From: Liolophura sinensis
Taxonomy: Eukaryota; Mollusca; Polyplacophora; Chitonida; Chitonidae
Length of the DNA: 64,000 nt
Direction: 5' to 3'
NCBI RefSeq assembly: GCF_032854445.1
Contig: NC_088296.1
Location: forward strand, 27,172,667-27,236,666
Each line of letters starts with the position of its first letter. The first letter of the stretch is position 1. Under the pieces are notes generated by a model. It was not told where the DNA came from. It ran no database searches and saw nothing but the letters and a program-made list of their open reading frames with translations. Shown here piece by piece: positions 1 to 12,500 of this stretch. Position numbers and translations under genes: made by a program.

Positions 1-1447
1 CAAACACATATATACACAAAAATTGTCAGGCTGAAGAAAAAAGACAAAATATATGCATCTGACTAAATACCCAGTCTAAACCACAGGCCTAAAACCTGGT
101 TGGGGAGGGAGGGGGGAAGGGGCGAAACGCGAAATGAATCAGACGTACAAGAGACCCCACAAAGAGCTCAAAATGTATATTTGTTTATTTTATTTGATTA
201 GTGTTTTACGCCGTTCTCAAGAATATTTCACTTATACGACGGTGGCCAGCATTATGGTGGGAGGAAACCGGGCAGAGCCGGGGGAAACCCACGACCATCC
301 GCAGATTTCAAAATGTATAAAATATTCCTACAACAAACCCATAGTGAACACAAAACACATCAGACATACATGTACAAGAAACAGAAAGAGAATGCAAGAT
401 GGATACTATTGTTTGTTGTTTTACTGCTTATTAATATTGTAACAAACAAAAAAGTCACATAGTCATTTGTGTTTAAGTCTTCCGCCAGTCAATATAATTT
501 TGTACTCAAGCGTTATGAGCTGATCACAAAAAGTCTCTAAATATGAAGTATCAATCACTGACAAACGTGTCCACCAGAAAAATATATTCGTTTTCAAACC
601 TTTTTGATATTTAGGTTTACTTTTTGACTGGGATTAACTTGCTTTTGTTCATCCATATAATTGTCTTTTTATCTTCTGTCATAAAAGCACCCTTCAAATG
701 ATGATAAAGTAATGCGGTGTTTGATTACGCAGTGTCCCTTTCTTCAATAAACAATTGCTTCAGGTATAAATATTAAATCAATCACATTTAGTTACTTTAT
801 AACATTTTCCAACTTACATATCTTCTATAAACGACATACACTCTTTATCAATCCATTAAAGGTAGTGCCAATTTCTCAGAGTGAGTTACCTTCCAAACCT
901 GGGTATTAACTTGATAGTTAAAATCACCAGCCTGCACATTCCCCAAATATCTTTATATGTGTGAACGTTGTGTGTTATTGCACAATTCTGATAGTTGATG
1001 AGATTTATTATTGCTTCTTTGTGACCCATGGGACATATTGGCCCGCAGTGATTGTCTCTTTGATTTCTACCACCAAGGAAGTCTCAGGCACATTAGCATG
1101 TACCTAATCGTTAACCTATTTAAATGACATTTGGAAGCTGGTAGCTATAAAGCAGCAAATCATAATACAAATGCATGGATAACGACTTCTAGTTTGATTA
1201 GCTGAAAACCTCTCAATCTCTGTTCTAATCTGGTTTTCACGGCGATCAACTTGTAGTTGATGACCAACAGTTTACTCATTACCGTAATGGTTAGATCAGA
1301 CTGCTATATGTTTTCGTGCTGAAACCATGACAGCTTCCAGATTTCTTAAACATGGGGGAAAAATAGACTGATTATAGCCTTGCGGACATAGAGGGGATTG
1401 TTCTGCGCCATTCTCTATAATCTTACGAAAGCTTGGTGGCAGGTTTC
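1..1447. other. gene-free flank with one SINE fragment
   Basis: AT-rich sequence without a convincing exon. The open frame at 134-442 reads straight through a SINE tail, so I do not call it a gene. Apart from the SINE at 194-304 I see no repeat or regulatory signal. Confidence 0.5.
194..304 (-). mobile_element. tRNA-SINE (family A) 3' fragment, reverse orientation
   Basis: Reads on the plus strand as the reverse complement of the 3' half of the full-length element at 6150-6417: GTTTTACGCC, then TCAAGAATATTTCACTTATA, CCAGCATTATGGTGGGAGG and the G/C-rich GGGCAGAGCCGGGGGAAACC block. The tRNA-like head is missing. Confidence 0.85.
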
Positions 1448-1607
1448 ATTCCGTCTGACACAGGAGATTTCGCCTTTCTGCGTCATCATTCCGCCTGACA
1501 CAGGAGATTTCGCCTTTCTGCGTCATCATTCCGTCTGACACAGGAGATTTCGCCTTTCTGCCTCATCATTCCGTCTGACACGGGAGATTTCGCCTTTCTG
1601 CGTCATC
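1448..1607 (+). repeat. 40-bp minisatellite, 4 copies
   Basis: Four head-to-tail copies of a 40-bp unit starting CATTCCGTCTGACACAGGAG and ending TTTCTGCGTCAT. The copies differ by only one or two bases each, so the array is young or homogenised. Confidence 0.9.
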
Positions 1608-1654
1608 TCCATCATAATGACCATGCCAATATCAAATTGTTTCTCGTGAATGCT

Positions 1655-1885
1655 GTGCACAGTTTGAATCAATGTCCTGATAATGTTAATTTAAAACAGG
1701 CCCGTCTTATTAGAGCTAATAACTTGCCGCTTACGTAAGACAAAGAGACGCTCTCACTTACAGATTATTGTTTCAGACATGGCGTTTACTAGCATTATAT
1801 CGATCTTTGCTGAGATCTAAACTGGACGCCACCGTCTATTTCTTGATATGTTCTTTGTCGTGAACATTATCACTACAGGCAATTG
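1655..1885 (+). repeat. dispersed module, copy 1
   Basis: Diverged duplicate of 2578-2900. Both contain GCTGT(G/A)CACAGTTT, then AAGA(C)CAAAGAGACGCTCT-like sequence, then CTAAACTGGACGCCACCGT and TCGTGAACATTATCACT in the same order. A shorter third copy lies at 4518-4612. No coding potential or known family recognised; it could be a non-autonomous transposon or an old local duplication. Confidence 0.65.
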
Positions 1886-2577
1886 GCGGCGGAAACGGTC
1901 TTCCGTGGAAGCTGATGGCTGGTTGGCCCTACGAGACCCTAACGCCCAATGCTTTGGCCCTGACATCTTTACAGACAAGAGTGTTCACAGTCTGTACAGT
2001 CTGTCGAGTAGGTTATTTCTTATTGTTTAGATTTGGCCTGTCCGAGTATAAGCGATAAAACCATCTTCTCGTGGAATTCTCGATCGTTTCTCTTTCTGTT
2101 CGCAGAAGGGATTCACCGTATAGTTGGCTTTCTGTGGAAGGAGGGGGGGAGGGGGGGAAGGGCGCTATTAATTTTTGTATTTGTTTGTGATGTCGTCTTC
2201 CAATTGTCATTCTTCTACTTTTTCTGATGTACCTACACCTAATGGTGCCTCACTCTCAGCCTGCATCTTAACTTGATGCTAAGAGCAAGATAAATGAAGC
2301 TCTGTTGGAGCTTTAGCCTGGTTTCTTCTCACGACAAAAAATAAAGAAAAACCCGCGTTTAAAAAAGTCTTTGCTTTACACAACAGTACTGAAGGTTGTG
2401 CTGAACGGAAAAGGCAGGTTACAAATCTCAGATCTGGAGATGGTTTGATGTTCTTTGTTAACATTGAATCAAATTATTTTAACAGCAGGGGAAAGAACTA
2501 CTCATTAGATGTTGACAAATCTGAAGATCCAGACTGATGGATGACAATGACTGCCGTGAAGCCATAAAGGACGGTAA

Positions 2578-2900
2578 AATGCTGTACACAGTTTTAATCA
2601 TTGTCTTACAAAGGATAGTTTAAAAGAGCTCCGTATTATTCAAGCTAAAAGCTTATCGATTACTTAAGACCAAGAGACGCTCTTACTTACTACTTACGTT
2701 GTTTCAGACCAGATATTAAACGGTCTGGAACATGGTCATCATATTGAACACACAATGACAATATTAAAGGCTTTCGATATTTAGAGATCTGATTTGTTTT
2801 ACTAACATTATTTCCATCTGTGGCGAGGTCTAAACTGGACGCCACCGTATATTTCTTGACGTGTTCTTGTCGTGAACATTATCACTGCAGGCAACTTGCC
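2578..2900 (+). repeat. dispersed module, copy 2 (longest)
   Basis: Second copy of the module at 1655-1885, longer by an insert around 2700-2800 that carries ACCAGATATTAAACGGTCTGG and GAACATGGTCA. That insert is shared with the 4.5 kb copy but not with copy 1, so copy 1 lost it or it is a separate piece. Confidence 0.65.
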
Positions 2901-3299
2901 GCGAAATCGGACGTTTAGCTTTGAACACGGACGACATAGGCCTTGTGTCACAGGCTCGAATCTCTTCAGATTCCCCTCCAGGGTGAGTTGACTTTAAACC
3001 GAAATGAATCTTCCGTTGTGTTCATATCACGAAACTGAGTAAAATTTGTATGAGAGACATTTACTGATGAGTGCCGTACATGTTGTTGAAATCAAAAGTT
3101 TTCTCCGTATTATGCACCAGTCTACTTAAATAACGTGTTAAGATGTGTGTAATTGTAATCTATGACCATGATGATGATGGTATATCATGATATTGTGCTA
3201 AGTTAGATGCAAATGATATGAGTTCCATGAACACGCGTTTCGTCTTCCACCTTCCTTAAATAATACCTCTGCTGGCACGGGGTAATACACTACTGTCCA

Positions 3300-4022
3300 G
3301 CTATTGTTAGAAGGCATGTATGTCTTAAGACTGGAGAACATAAAGGTGTCCGTGAACAATAATCTCACTATTGTTAGAAGGCGGCTACATGTATGTTTTA
3401 AGACTGGAGAACATAAAGGTGTCCGTGAACAATAATCTCACTATTGTTAGAAGGCGGCTACATGTATGTTTTAAGACTGGAGAACATAAAGGTGTCGTGA
3501 ACAATAATCTCACTATTGTTAGAAGGCGGCTACATGTATGTTTTAAGACTGGAGAACATAAAGGTGTCCGTGAACAATAATCTCACTGTTGTTAGAAGGC
3601 GGCTACATGTATGTTTTAAGACTGGAGAACATAAATGTGTCCGTGAACAATAATCTCACTATTGTTAGAAGGTGGCTACATGTATGTTTTAAGACTGGAG
3701 AACATAAATGTGTCCGTGAACAATAATCTCACTATTGTTAGAAGGTGGCTACATGTATGTTTTAAGACTGGAGAACATAAAGGTGTCCGTGAACAATAAT
3801 CTCACTATTGTTAGAAGGTGGCTACATGTATGTTTTAAGACTGGAGAACATAAAGGTGTCCGTGAACAATAATCTCACTATTGTTAGAAGGTGGCTACAT
3901 GTATGTTTTAAGACTGGAGAACATAAAGGTGTCCGTGAACAATAATCTCACTATTGTTAGAAGGTGGCTACATGTATGTTTTAAGACTGGAGAACATAAA
4001 GGTGTCCGTGAACAATAATCTT
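3300..4022 (+). repeat. 73-bp minisatellite, about 10 copies
   Basis: Unit starts CTATTGTTAGAAGGCGGCTA and ends GTGTCCGTGAACAATAATCT. Spacing between successive starts is 72-73 bp; the first copy is a shortened edge copy. Two subtypes (GGCGG and GGTGG after GAA) are grouped in blocks, the pattern left by unequal exchange. The short open frames inside are repeat artefacts. Confidence 0.93.
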
Positions 4023-4517
4023 ATGTCAACGATAATTTTGTTAATTCTCAGTGCTGTTAGAATTGATCAAACTTTGAATATCATGATTTTTACGAGCTAT
4101 TTTGATGTGATTTTATATACATACATCCACCGCCAGGCGCGATATATTTATTTGACATGTCATGCTTTAATTCTTAATATCTTGATGCATGACTTCTAAC
4201 TGTGTAACATAAATACTTATCGAGCTTTCTTCTTGCTAATTTTGTAGCCGTTACGTCAACAGTTCGCGCTCATCGTGTGACTTCACAGCTTCATTCCAGC
4301 AGTAAATCGTATCATCATTCACCAGGCACGAGAGGTGGATTAACTAAACTCATCGCTTCCACGCACATAGGAAGTGAGGCAGTACATGCACTATGGGTCT
4401 ATCAGTCACGACTCCAAAAGGAAATCATAAGTTAAAATGTTGGATCCCGCCCATCACAAGAGTTTGAAGCTCAGTCTATAGGTGCTTTATAGACCTCACC
4501 GGTGGAGAGTTAATAAG
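4023..4517. other. gene-free spacer
   Basis: AT-rich single-copy sequence between the 73-bp array and the third module copy. I see no exon, array or SINE in it. Confidence 0.4.
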
Positions 4518-4612
4518 GAGCCTTCTTTAACTGCCTAAGACCAAGAGACGCTCTTACTGACAGAACGTTGTTTCAGACCAGACATTAAAAGGTCTGGAAC
4601 ATGGTCACCACA
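4518..4612 (+). repeat. dispersed module, copy 3 (partial)
   Basis: Carries CCTAAGACCAAGAGACGCTC, GTTGTTTCAGACCAGA and GGTCTGGAACATGGTCA, matching the middle of the copy at 2578-2900. It is followed within 20 bases by a SINE fragment. Confidence 0.65.
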
Positions 4613-4625
4613 TTGATGTATATAT

Positions 4626-4738
4626 TTGGTTGGTGTTTTACAACACACTCAAGAATGTTTCACTTATACGACGGCGGCCAGCACTATGGCAGAAGAAAAC
4701 AGGGCAGGGCCCGAGAGAAACCCACTACTATCTACATG
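4626..4738 (-). mobile_element. tRNA-SINE (family A) 3' fragment, diverged
   Basis: Reverse-oriented 3' part of the family A SINE: GTGTTTTACAACACACTCAA, then TTTCACTTATACGACGGCGG and CCAGCACTATGG. It has several substitutions relative to the full-length copy, so it is an older insertion. It accounts for the open frame at 4601-4981. Confidence 0.8.
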
Positions 4739-4979
4739 CCATATCCACGACCATGTTGTGGAGGCCAACAATATGTGATCATATCTCTTTTCCAGAGTCT
4801 CCTCTTTGGCTTCTTTCATAACCTAAATGAAAATTTAAACCGCGTAAACACAAGAAAGCAGACAGGAGGACCAATAATTAGACCGAGCAGAAACGAAGTA
4901 CATCCGAGAAGATACAACTCATGTAACATGTGGGCCCGGAATCAGAAAGAAATGAAACTGTCTACACCTGAGGAGATAT

Positions 4980-5965
4980 AGACTAATATATGGAACAGGT
5001 GTCAGAGAGGGAACGCACCACAGCAGAGATGACGGATACATGTACCATGTAATGTGTGAATCAGAGAGGAAACCCAGCACACGTTGAAAGATACACATGT
5101 GGGGGCCCGGTATTATATGTAGAAAGGGAGGAGGTAATGTGTGGACCCGTTATTACAGAGAGAGAGAGAAACCAGCTCTCCTGAAAAGTTACACATCTCA
5201 TGAGAAGATACACATCAGGTAATGTGTGCAGCCGGCATTAAAGAGGGGAAAACCAGCTCTCCTGGGCAGTTACACATCAAGTAATCTGTGGGCCCCGCAT
5301 TACAGAGAGAGGAAAACCAGCTATCCTGAGATACATATCAGATATAATGTGTAGACCCGGTAGTACAGAGAGAGGAAAACCAGCTCTCTTGAGATACATA
5401 TCAGATATAATGTGTAGACCCGGTAGTACAGAGAGACCAGCTCTCTTGAGATACATATCAGATATAATGTGTAGACCCGGTAGTACAGAGAGGGGAAAAC
5501 CGGCTCTCCTGAGAATTTACCCATCGGGTAATGTGTGGACCTGGTATTAGAAAGAAAGAGAGGAAAACCATCTCTCCTGAGAAGTTATACATGAGGTAAT
5601 GCGTGAACCCGGTATTAGAGAGAGAGGAAAACCATGCGTGGACCCGTTGTTAGAGAGAGTGGGAAAACTAGCCCTCCTGAGAAGTTACACATCAAGTAAT
5701 GTGTAGACCCGGTATTAGAGAGAGACGAAAAGCAACCGTGCCGAGAATATATACATCGGGTAAAGTACGCGAACAAGTTATCTGACAGAGACAAAATCCA
5801 CGATATTTGAGAAAATACCCATTAGATAATGTGTGGACCCGGTATTAGAGAGAGAGGAAAATCAGCTCTCCAGAGAAGTTACACATCAGGTAGTGTGTGG
5901 ACCCGGTATTAGAAATAGATGAAAAGCAGCTCTCCTGAGAAGATACACATCAGGTAATAATAAGA
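4980..5965 (+). repeat. degenerate ~63-bp minisatellite
   Basis: About 14 imperfect units built on GGAAAACCAGCTCTCCTGAG, AAGTTACACATCAGGTAATG and TGTGGACCCGGTATTAGAGA. Unit length varies because of small deletions and GA-repeat slippage. Around 5330-5510 there is a locally homogenised sub-array of ~60-65 bp units. Small open frames on both strands are repeat products. Confidence 0.85.
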
Positions 5966-6138
5966 TACCCACCCATCAGGCACCTTGAATATGTTAACTA
6001 TAAAATTGGAATACGTAAAAAATTAACAATACGATTCTTTATTTTAAATGTATATTACTACATTTTACTGACACTAACTCAACCATTCAAACGAGAATTA
6101 CACAATACATAATCACTCATTTTTATTTAGCATATTTC

Positions 6139-6428
6139 TCAAAAGTTGGGGGGCCTCCGTGGCTCAGTCGGTTAAAGCGCTAGCGCAGCGTAATGACCCA
6201 GGAGTCTCTCACCAATGCGGTCGCTGTGAGTTCAAGTCCAGCTCATGCTGGCGGCCGTACGTGAGAAGGTCTGCCAGCAACCTGCGGATGGTCGTGGGTT
6301 TCCCCCGGGCTCTGCCCGGTTTCCACCCACCATAATGCTGGCCGCCGTCGTATAAGTGAAATATTCTTGAGTACGGCGTAAAACACCAATCAAAAAAAAA
6401 AAAAAAAAAAAAAAAAATCAAAAGTTGG
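6139..6428 (+). mobile_element. full-length tRNA-SINE (family A) with TSDs
   Basis: Complete element at 6150-6417 flanked by an exact 11-bp duplication, TCAAAAGTTGG, at 6139-6149 and 6418-6428. The head is tRNA-like: GGCTCAGTCGG fits a pol III A box and GAGTTCAAGTCC fits a B box. The body holds GCTCATGCTGGCGGCCGTAC and the G/C-rich GGGCTCTGCCCGG block. The tail is CTTGAGTACGGCGTAAAAC followed by a ~27-base poly(A). The perfect TSD and long poly(A) indicate a recent insertion. It is the reference for the fragments elsewhere in this window. Confidence 0.95.
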
Positions 6429-8942
6429 AACACAAAGGACAATGGCAAAATATCACTGAATCATACATGTAGATGAATACAAATACAACTGACATAAAAA
6501 TAACAGCAAGCAGATGTAACGGTGCAATGCTCTATAATAGATGTCCTCATGATCTTGACCACAGGTTGTCATAACTACAGTACTAGTGATGACGCCGCTC
6601 CTTAAAGTAAATCAGGTAGAATATAATTAAAGACGGGCAGCATAGAGAGTAAAATCAGAGCAGTCACCAGAGATTGCTGGCAAATGGTCACACGCAACCG
6701 GCGAAATACGGCCTCTTGTCAATTTACCTCAGTCAGGGTTTTATTCTAACTCTTCATGTAAATGCATAAACAGCAGCAATTTAAACATCTCCTAGCATCA
6801 TGGCGTATGCAAAATTAGGTAAAAAAATGCAGTGATGTTAATTGCAATTTATTATACGTCACTGGTCTAGAATTACTCAAAGCCAGACTTTTACATTTGC
6901 TAAGTTCAGAAATCAAAGATGATTTTCCAGCTCATTTTAGATGGACACATTGTTGTTTGTTTGAACATACATGTATGGGGATTTTGGAGCAAAAACAGCC
7001 TGGCAAAGTTACACAAGGCAACATATTATGCGGTTGGATACATGAGCTGCACATCAACTTGGAGACGAATGGTCGTCTTTGACGTTAAACTTAACTGGAA
7101 CTATCTACCTATTCTGTAGAGCACACATAGTGATATGTGCCATTACAAGCTGGCCGTGAGTATCTTACATACAGATAATGTCAGGGTGTACATGTATGCA
7201 ATATAAGAGAACAAATTTCAGGTCAAGTTGTGAGTGTCTTAACTTAACTGGACTACTTTTTACCATGGGTTATCCCCAACCATTACAACCCCAACCCTGT
7301 CTACCCCTCATCCTGCTATTTATGCAAAATTTCCCCCGCACACTTATAAGGCTTGTAGTTCCAAATTTCATTTACACAGGTGAGTGTAAAATGGCATTCA
7401 TCTGACCAGAACTGTTTCAGGATGGCTATAGATGTAGCAAGTTATTTTTATCACATATTCTGAAACACCTACAAACATGTATGACACTTAATATAGCAAG
7501 GCACAATTATGTATGGCAATTTTGTTATGTGCAAAGTGATTTTACAACAATAAATATGTTAACGTTGTGTTTCAAAATAGGTCTAAAAGTTGATCTGCTT
7601 CTTATCTTTGATAAAATTTGATTAAATGTGCTGTCTGTGTAACAATAATAATAAAAATTTTGTTTAATTTTTTTTTTTTTAATTCCTTCCTACAGGTACA
7701 AGTGGAGATAGGCCAAGCAATTCTTACCTAACTTCTGTGCAGATGTGGAGAACTGGTAAAATTAAATAGCAACTAAAGACAACAGGTGTTGCATTTTAAG
7801 GAAATACAAAGTAAATGTTCATTTCTGCAGATTTTCTTTTTTGACAGAAAAGAAATTTAAACCCCGTTCTCCACAAAACATCTTATCCCGGACACTAACG
7901 TGTAGAGTAACAACTCAGGTGGATCACTAGCCCTAAAATTTGATTTTTGCCATTAGCCATGTAAGATTTTGCTTTTAATGCCAAATTCATATGAAGATAT
8001 TACTAACAAAAAATTGTAAAACTTTGTCCTCTTTGTTACACATGCGCAATTCAGGAAATTGGGTCCAAGATTTGCCTCCAAACTGAAGTCTGACTGATAG
8101 GATAAAACTGACACAGAGGCACTAAAGTTGTTCATACACTATAAATTTCTGCTATGCTACTGTGCATCTAACAAGTCTAAATAAAATACATCAGAATTTT
8201 ATTTGTTTTGGATAGAACTGAAAACTTTTGCTCCATTGGTATTACCCACCTCTCTAGAGGTTACCAAGGTAAGAAAATGTTATGACTTCACTTTCTGCCA
8301 CTACAGCTAAAAAAAAAAAAAAAAGGTAGCTGAGAATGTTGTAGCCAAAGGTGTAAGATGCATGTAGAGGTATGGCATAGTGCCATAGTGCCACGCGAAA
8401 GTTAGGGTATATATATTTTTGAGGTTGATGATTTATTACATAATTATTAAGGAAAATCAATGCTCTTGTCTAACCTAAAAGGGTAAGGTATATTTTTCTA
8501 ATTTAGTTTTTTTTCCTTAGGAACTAAAGTTACAGAACACAACAAGAATTACTACATGTGTCATGTTGAGTATATTATGTACTGTCATGTACAAACTGTG
8601 ACCTGTTTTGGTCAGTGACATTCCTGATTATGCTGATTTACAAGTCACCATTACTAAAAATAAAACTACCCAGTCATTATCTACATGTATTTTGCCTGGA
8701 AGGAAACATGACATTGATGTTCAGGACAAGTCAGACAGACTGTGTATAACTACATCAAGCTGTAAACTTGTGACAGATCAATGACCACTTTGCAGAAGAA
8801 GCTATACATACTGAATTAGCCACACTGCTGACATTAATTAAAACATCTATTCGCAAAAACTTGTTCAAAGAGACATACAGTTCAGTCTATTTCAACAAAC
8901 TGTAATACTATGGAAAAGATGTAATGAATAAATGCCCGATGG
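6429..8942. other. TRIM 3' UTR/flank and gene-free sequence
   Basis: No supported exon on either strand. On the minus strand downstream of the TRIM stop codon (8943), AATAAA occurs at 8437-8432, giving a possible 3' UTR of about 500 bases. The short plus-strand frames at 6897-7405 have no recognisable content. Confidence 0.45.
8432..8437 (-). terminator. candidate polyadenylation signal of the TRIM gene
   Basis: AATAAA on the minus strand about 505 bases after the TRIM stop codon; it is the first canonical hexamer I found. Not proven to be used. Confidence 0.3.
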
Positions 8943-9517
8943 TCAGGAAGTGCTTATCATATCACAGAGAACTGGAGGCAGAGTCACAGAGTCACCCGTT
9001 ACCAGACGAGCAGATCCAGATCCAGACCTGACAAAAAACTCAACCGATGGCACGAGAGGCTTTGTGACGATAACACCACTGTTAGTGTACATTACCTGGT
9101 TGTTGTCACAGTCCAGGACTGTCAGTGTGTGTTCATCACAGTCCAGGTACACACCCAGGTGATGAGGTCGTGTGTAAGGTCTGTACTGTTGATAGCCAGG
9201 TTTGACCTCACCACCAGCACAGTCACTATAACACCAGACCTCATCACCACGGTACGCCATCTCAATGTACCAGGAGTTACGGCCAGGTTTTGTCACCTCA
9301 CTCACACCACAGCTCTCCTGTGTCACTCCTACATGACAGGTACAGTAACAGCCATGTGAAAGGGTGATGTGTATCTCCCAGTAGTACCTGCCCGTCTGGT
9401 AACGCCCGTCTGTCACAGCTCTCCTCCACCAGGACGAGCCCTTACCCTTTACCACACAGCCGCTGTCAGTAATTCTCAGCTCACTGTCGTTTGTCTCTGT
9501 GAATCTCAGCGTCGGCT
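8943..9517 (-). CDS. TRIM exon 6: B30.2/SPRY domain and stop
   Basis: Acceptor TTTTTGCAG|AG at 9518, entered in phase 1; the split codon gives Lys401. The 190 following residues have SPRY landmarks: the strand GRYYWEIHI, then YLDCDEHTLTVLDCDNN (the LDYE-type motif), then PSVEFF near the end. SPRY domains usually bind protein targets through variable loops. It is separated from exon 5 by a 5.0 kb intron full of satellite DNA. Confidence 0.92.
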
Positions 9518-12500
9518 CTGCAAAAACACAACAGAAGCAGCATGAACAACAGCAAACCATAAACACACGCTGTAAGACTGAGATGTAAACACCTGTACAC
9601 ATACCGTAGTTTTACCTTCTCAACACAATCTCTTGGAGTAAAATGACACATATCGCTGGTATGAATGTAATTTATACACGGATCGCTGTCATTTTCAGCC
9701 AGTTTAAAAAGAGTTGAGCTTCGACAAGAACTGGATCCATCACTAAATGACGGGTATGACATAGACCAAGTACTGGTTTAAAATACAGACTTTTATCGCT
9801 CTAATTTGTTTGAAACTTATCACTTACAACAAGAATAATACCTTCCTCTGTCCGGCACAGGGTTTTAGTTGTCAGTTATGGCACATTTGAACACACAATT
9901 CACTTGGAAGCTGTAGTAGGCCTGTAACAAGCTACTGAAGCCGTCTGTGTGGTAAGGGAGGTAACTCGCCACGCATAACTTAACAAGTGACTTTCTTTTG
10001 CCACAATACCCCAAAGACTATTTAACCCATCAGAATTACTAGTAGTAAAGAAGTATTGGATTCAATTTTTTTCCATAGATCTTTTAAAAGAGAGTTAATG
10101 TATTTAGATATTAAAAATAAACTTATATCAAGTGAGGAAATACATCTAGATCAACAATTATTTCTATATACATACCTGGAATCTCTACCATTTAATATTA
10201 ATAATGAAACACATACACTGTATGAGAGTTTTTTTCCCTTTGAAATATATGTTTGACTACATTTGAGTCTAGCATATAATGGTGAGTTTTTATTTGGATA
10301 CTTGTTTCATTAGTAATTAAGAGAGTTGACATATATTCTGTTATCAGATATATGTTAAATATCACAGGTCTAGACACTGAGGGATAGGCTATAATATGTT
10401 ATCTGTTCTGTCCTAACAGTACACCTGTTGGTTTGTCCACAGGGCTAAATATCACCCACACACTCAGGGGTACAATATGTTATTTATTCTGTCCTAACAG
10501 TACACCTGTTGGTTTGTCCACAGGGGTAAATATCACCCACACACTCAGGGGTACAATATGTTATCTGTTCTGCCCTAACAGTACACCTGCTGATTTGTAC
10601 ACGTGAGGTAAATATCACTCCGACATTCAGGGGTACAATATGTTATCTGTTCTGTCCTAACACTACACCTGCTGATTTGTACACGTGAGGTAAATATCAC
10701 TCAGACGCTCAGGGGTACAATATGTTATCTGTTCTGTCATAACAGTACACCTGCTGATTTGTACACGTGAGGTAAATATCACAGGTCTAGACACTGAGGG
10801 ATAGGCTATAATGTGTTATCTGTTCTGTCATAAACAGTACACCTGCTGATTTGTACACGTGAGGTAAATATCACTCCGACACTCAGGGGTACAATATGTT
10901 ATCTGTTCTGTCATAACAGTACACCTGCTGATTTGTACACGTGAGGTAAATATCACTCAGACACTGAGCCTGGGTGATATCTGTCCTGTCCTAACAGTAC
11001 ACCTGCTGATTTGTGCACATACTGGGGACACTGAGGGGGGAAATTACTATCTGTCCTGTTCTAACTGTACACCTACTGATTTGTACACACACTGGGGACA
11101 CTGAGGGGGAAAATTACTATCTGTCCTGTTCTAACTGTACACCTGCTGATTTGTACACATATTGTAAACATCCAGGGACACCCACGGGTACACTACTATC
11201 TGTCCTGTTTTAACTGTACAGCTGCTAATACACAACTCTACAATGTACTTTCCCTTTTCTTGGATAAAACCATAATGTTGTATTCACTACATTTATATTT
11301 ATTTTTTACCAAACCATGCTGTATATAGCATTAAATTTCTTAGGATGGCCTAATGAATGCCTTTTGACTTCTGAACTCACAGTACACTTTACAAAAACCA
11401 TACACTATTTTCTATCTCACATTAGTTTGTGTCCTCTGTGAACACCCTATTGTATACCTCACATTAGTATGTGTCTTCTGTGCACACCCTACTGTACATC
11501 TCACATTCGTTTGTGTCTTCTGGGTACACCCTACTGTATACCTCACATTAATTTGTGTCTTCTGTACACACCCTTCTGTATACCTCACATTAGTTTGTGT
11601 CTTCTGGGTACACCCTACTGTATACCTCACATTAGTGTGTGTCTTCTGTGCACACCCTACTGTACATCTCACATTCGTTTGTGTCTTCTGGGTACACCCT
11701 ACTGTATACCTCACATTAGTTTGTGTCTTCTGTACACACCCTTCTGTATACCTCACATTCGTTTGTGTCTTCTGGGTACACCCTACTGTATACCTCACAT
11801 TAGTCTGTGCCTTCTGGGTACACCCTACTGCATACATCACATTGGTTTGTGTCTTCTGGGCACACCGTTCTGTATACCTCACATTAGTTTGTGTCTTCTG
11901 GTCACATCCTACTGCATACATCACATTCGTTTGTGTCTTCTGGGTACACCCTACTGTATACCTCACATTAGTCTGTGCCTTCTGGGCACACCCTACTGCA
12001 TACATCACATTGGTTTGTGTCTTCTGGGTACACCCTACTGTATACCTCACATTAGTCTGTGCCTTCTGGGTACACCCTACTGCATACATCACATTGGTTT
12101 GTGTCTTCTGTGCACACCCTACTGTATACCTCACATTAGTCTGTGCCTTCTGGGTATACCCTACTGCATACATCACATTGGTTTGTGTCTTCTGTACACA
12201 CTTTACTGTATACGTCACATTAGTCTGTCTTCTGTACACACCCTTCTGTATACCTCACATTAGTTTGTGTCTTCTGTACACACCCTACTGTATACCTCAC
12301 ATTAGTTTGTGTCCTCTGTGCACACCCTTCTGTATACCTCACATTAGTCTGTCTTCTGTACACACCCTTCTGTATACCTCACATTAGTTTGTGTCTTCTG
12401 GTCACATCCTACTGTATACCTCACATTATTTTGTGTCCTCTGGGCACACCGGATTGTATACCTCATATTGGTCTGTCTTCTGTACACACCCTTCTGTATA

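Noticed and set aside
4601-4981. 126-codon plus-strand frame
   Set aside because: Its first third is a reversed SINE tail and the rest runs into a degenerate minisatellite.
9481-9762. 93-codon minus-strand frame overlapping the SPRY exon boundary
   Set aside because: Out of frame with the SPRY coding sequence and mostly intron.
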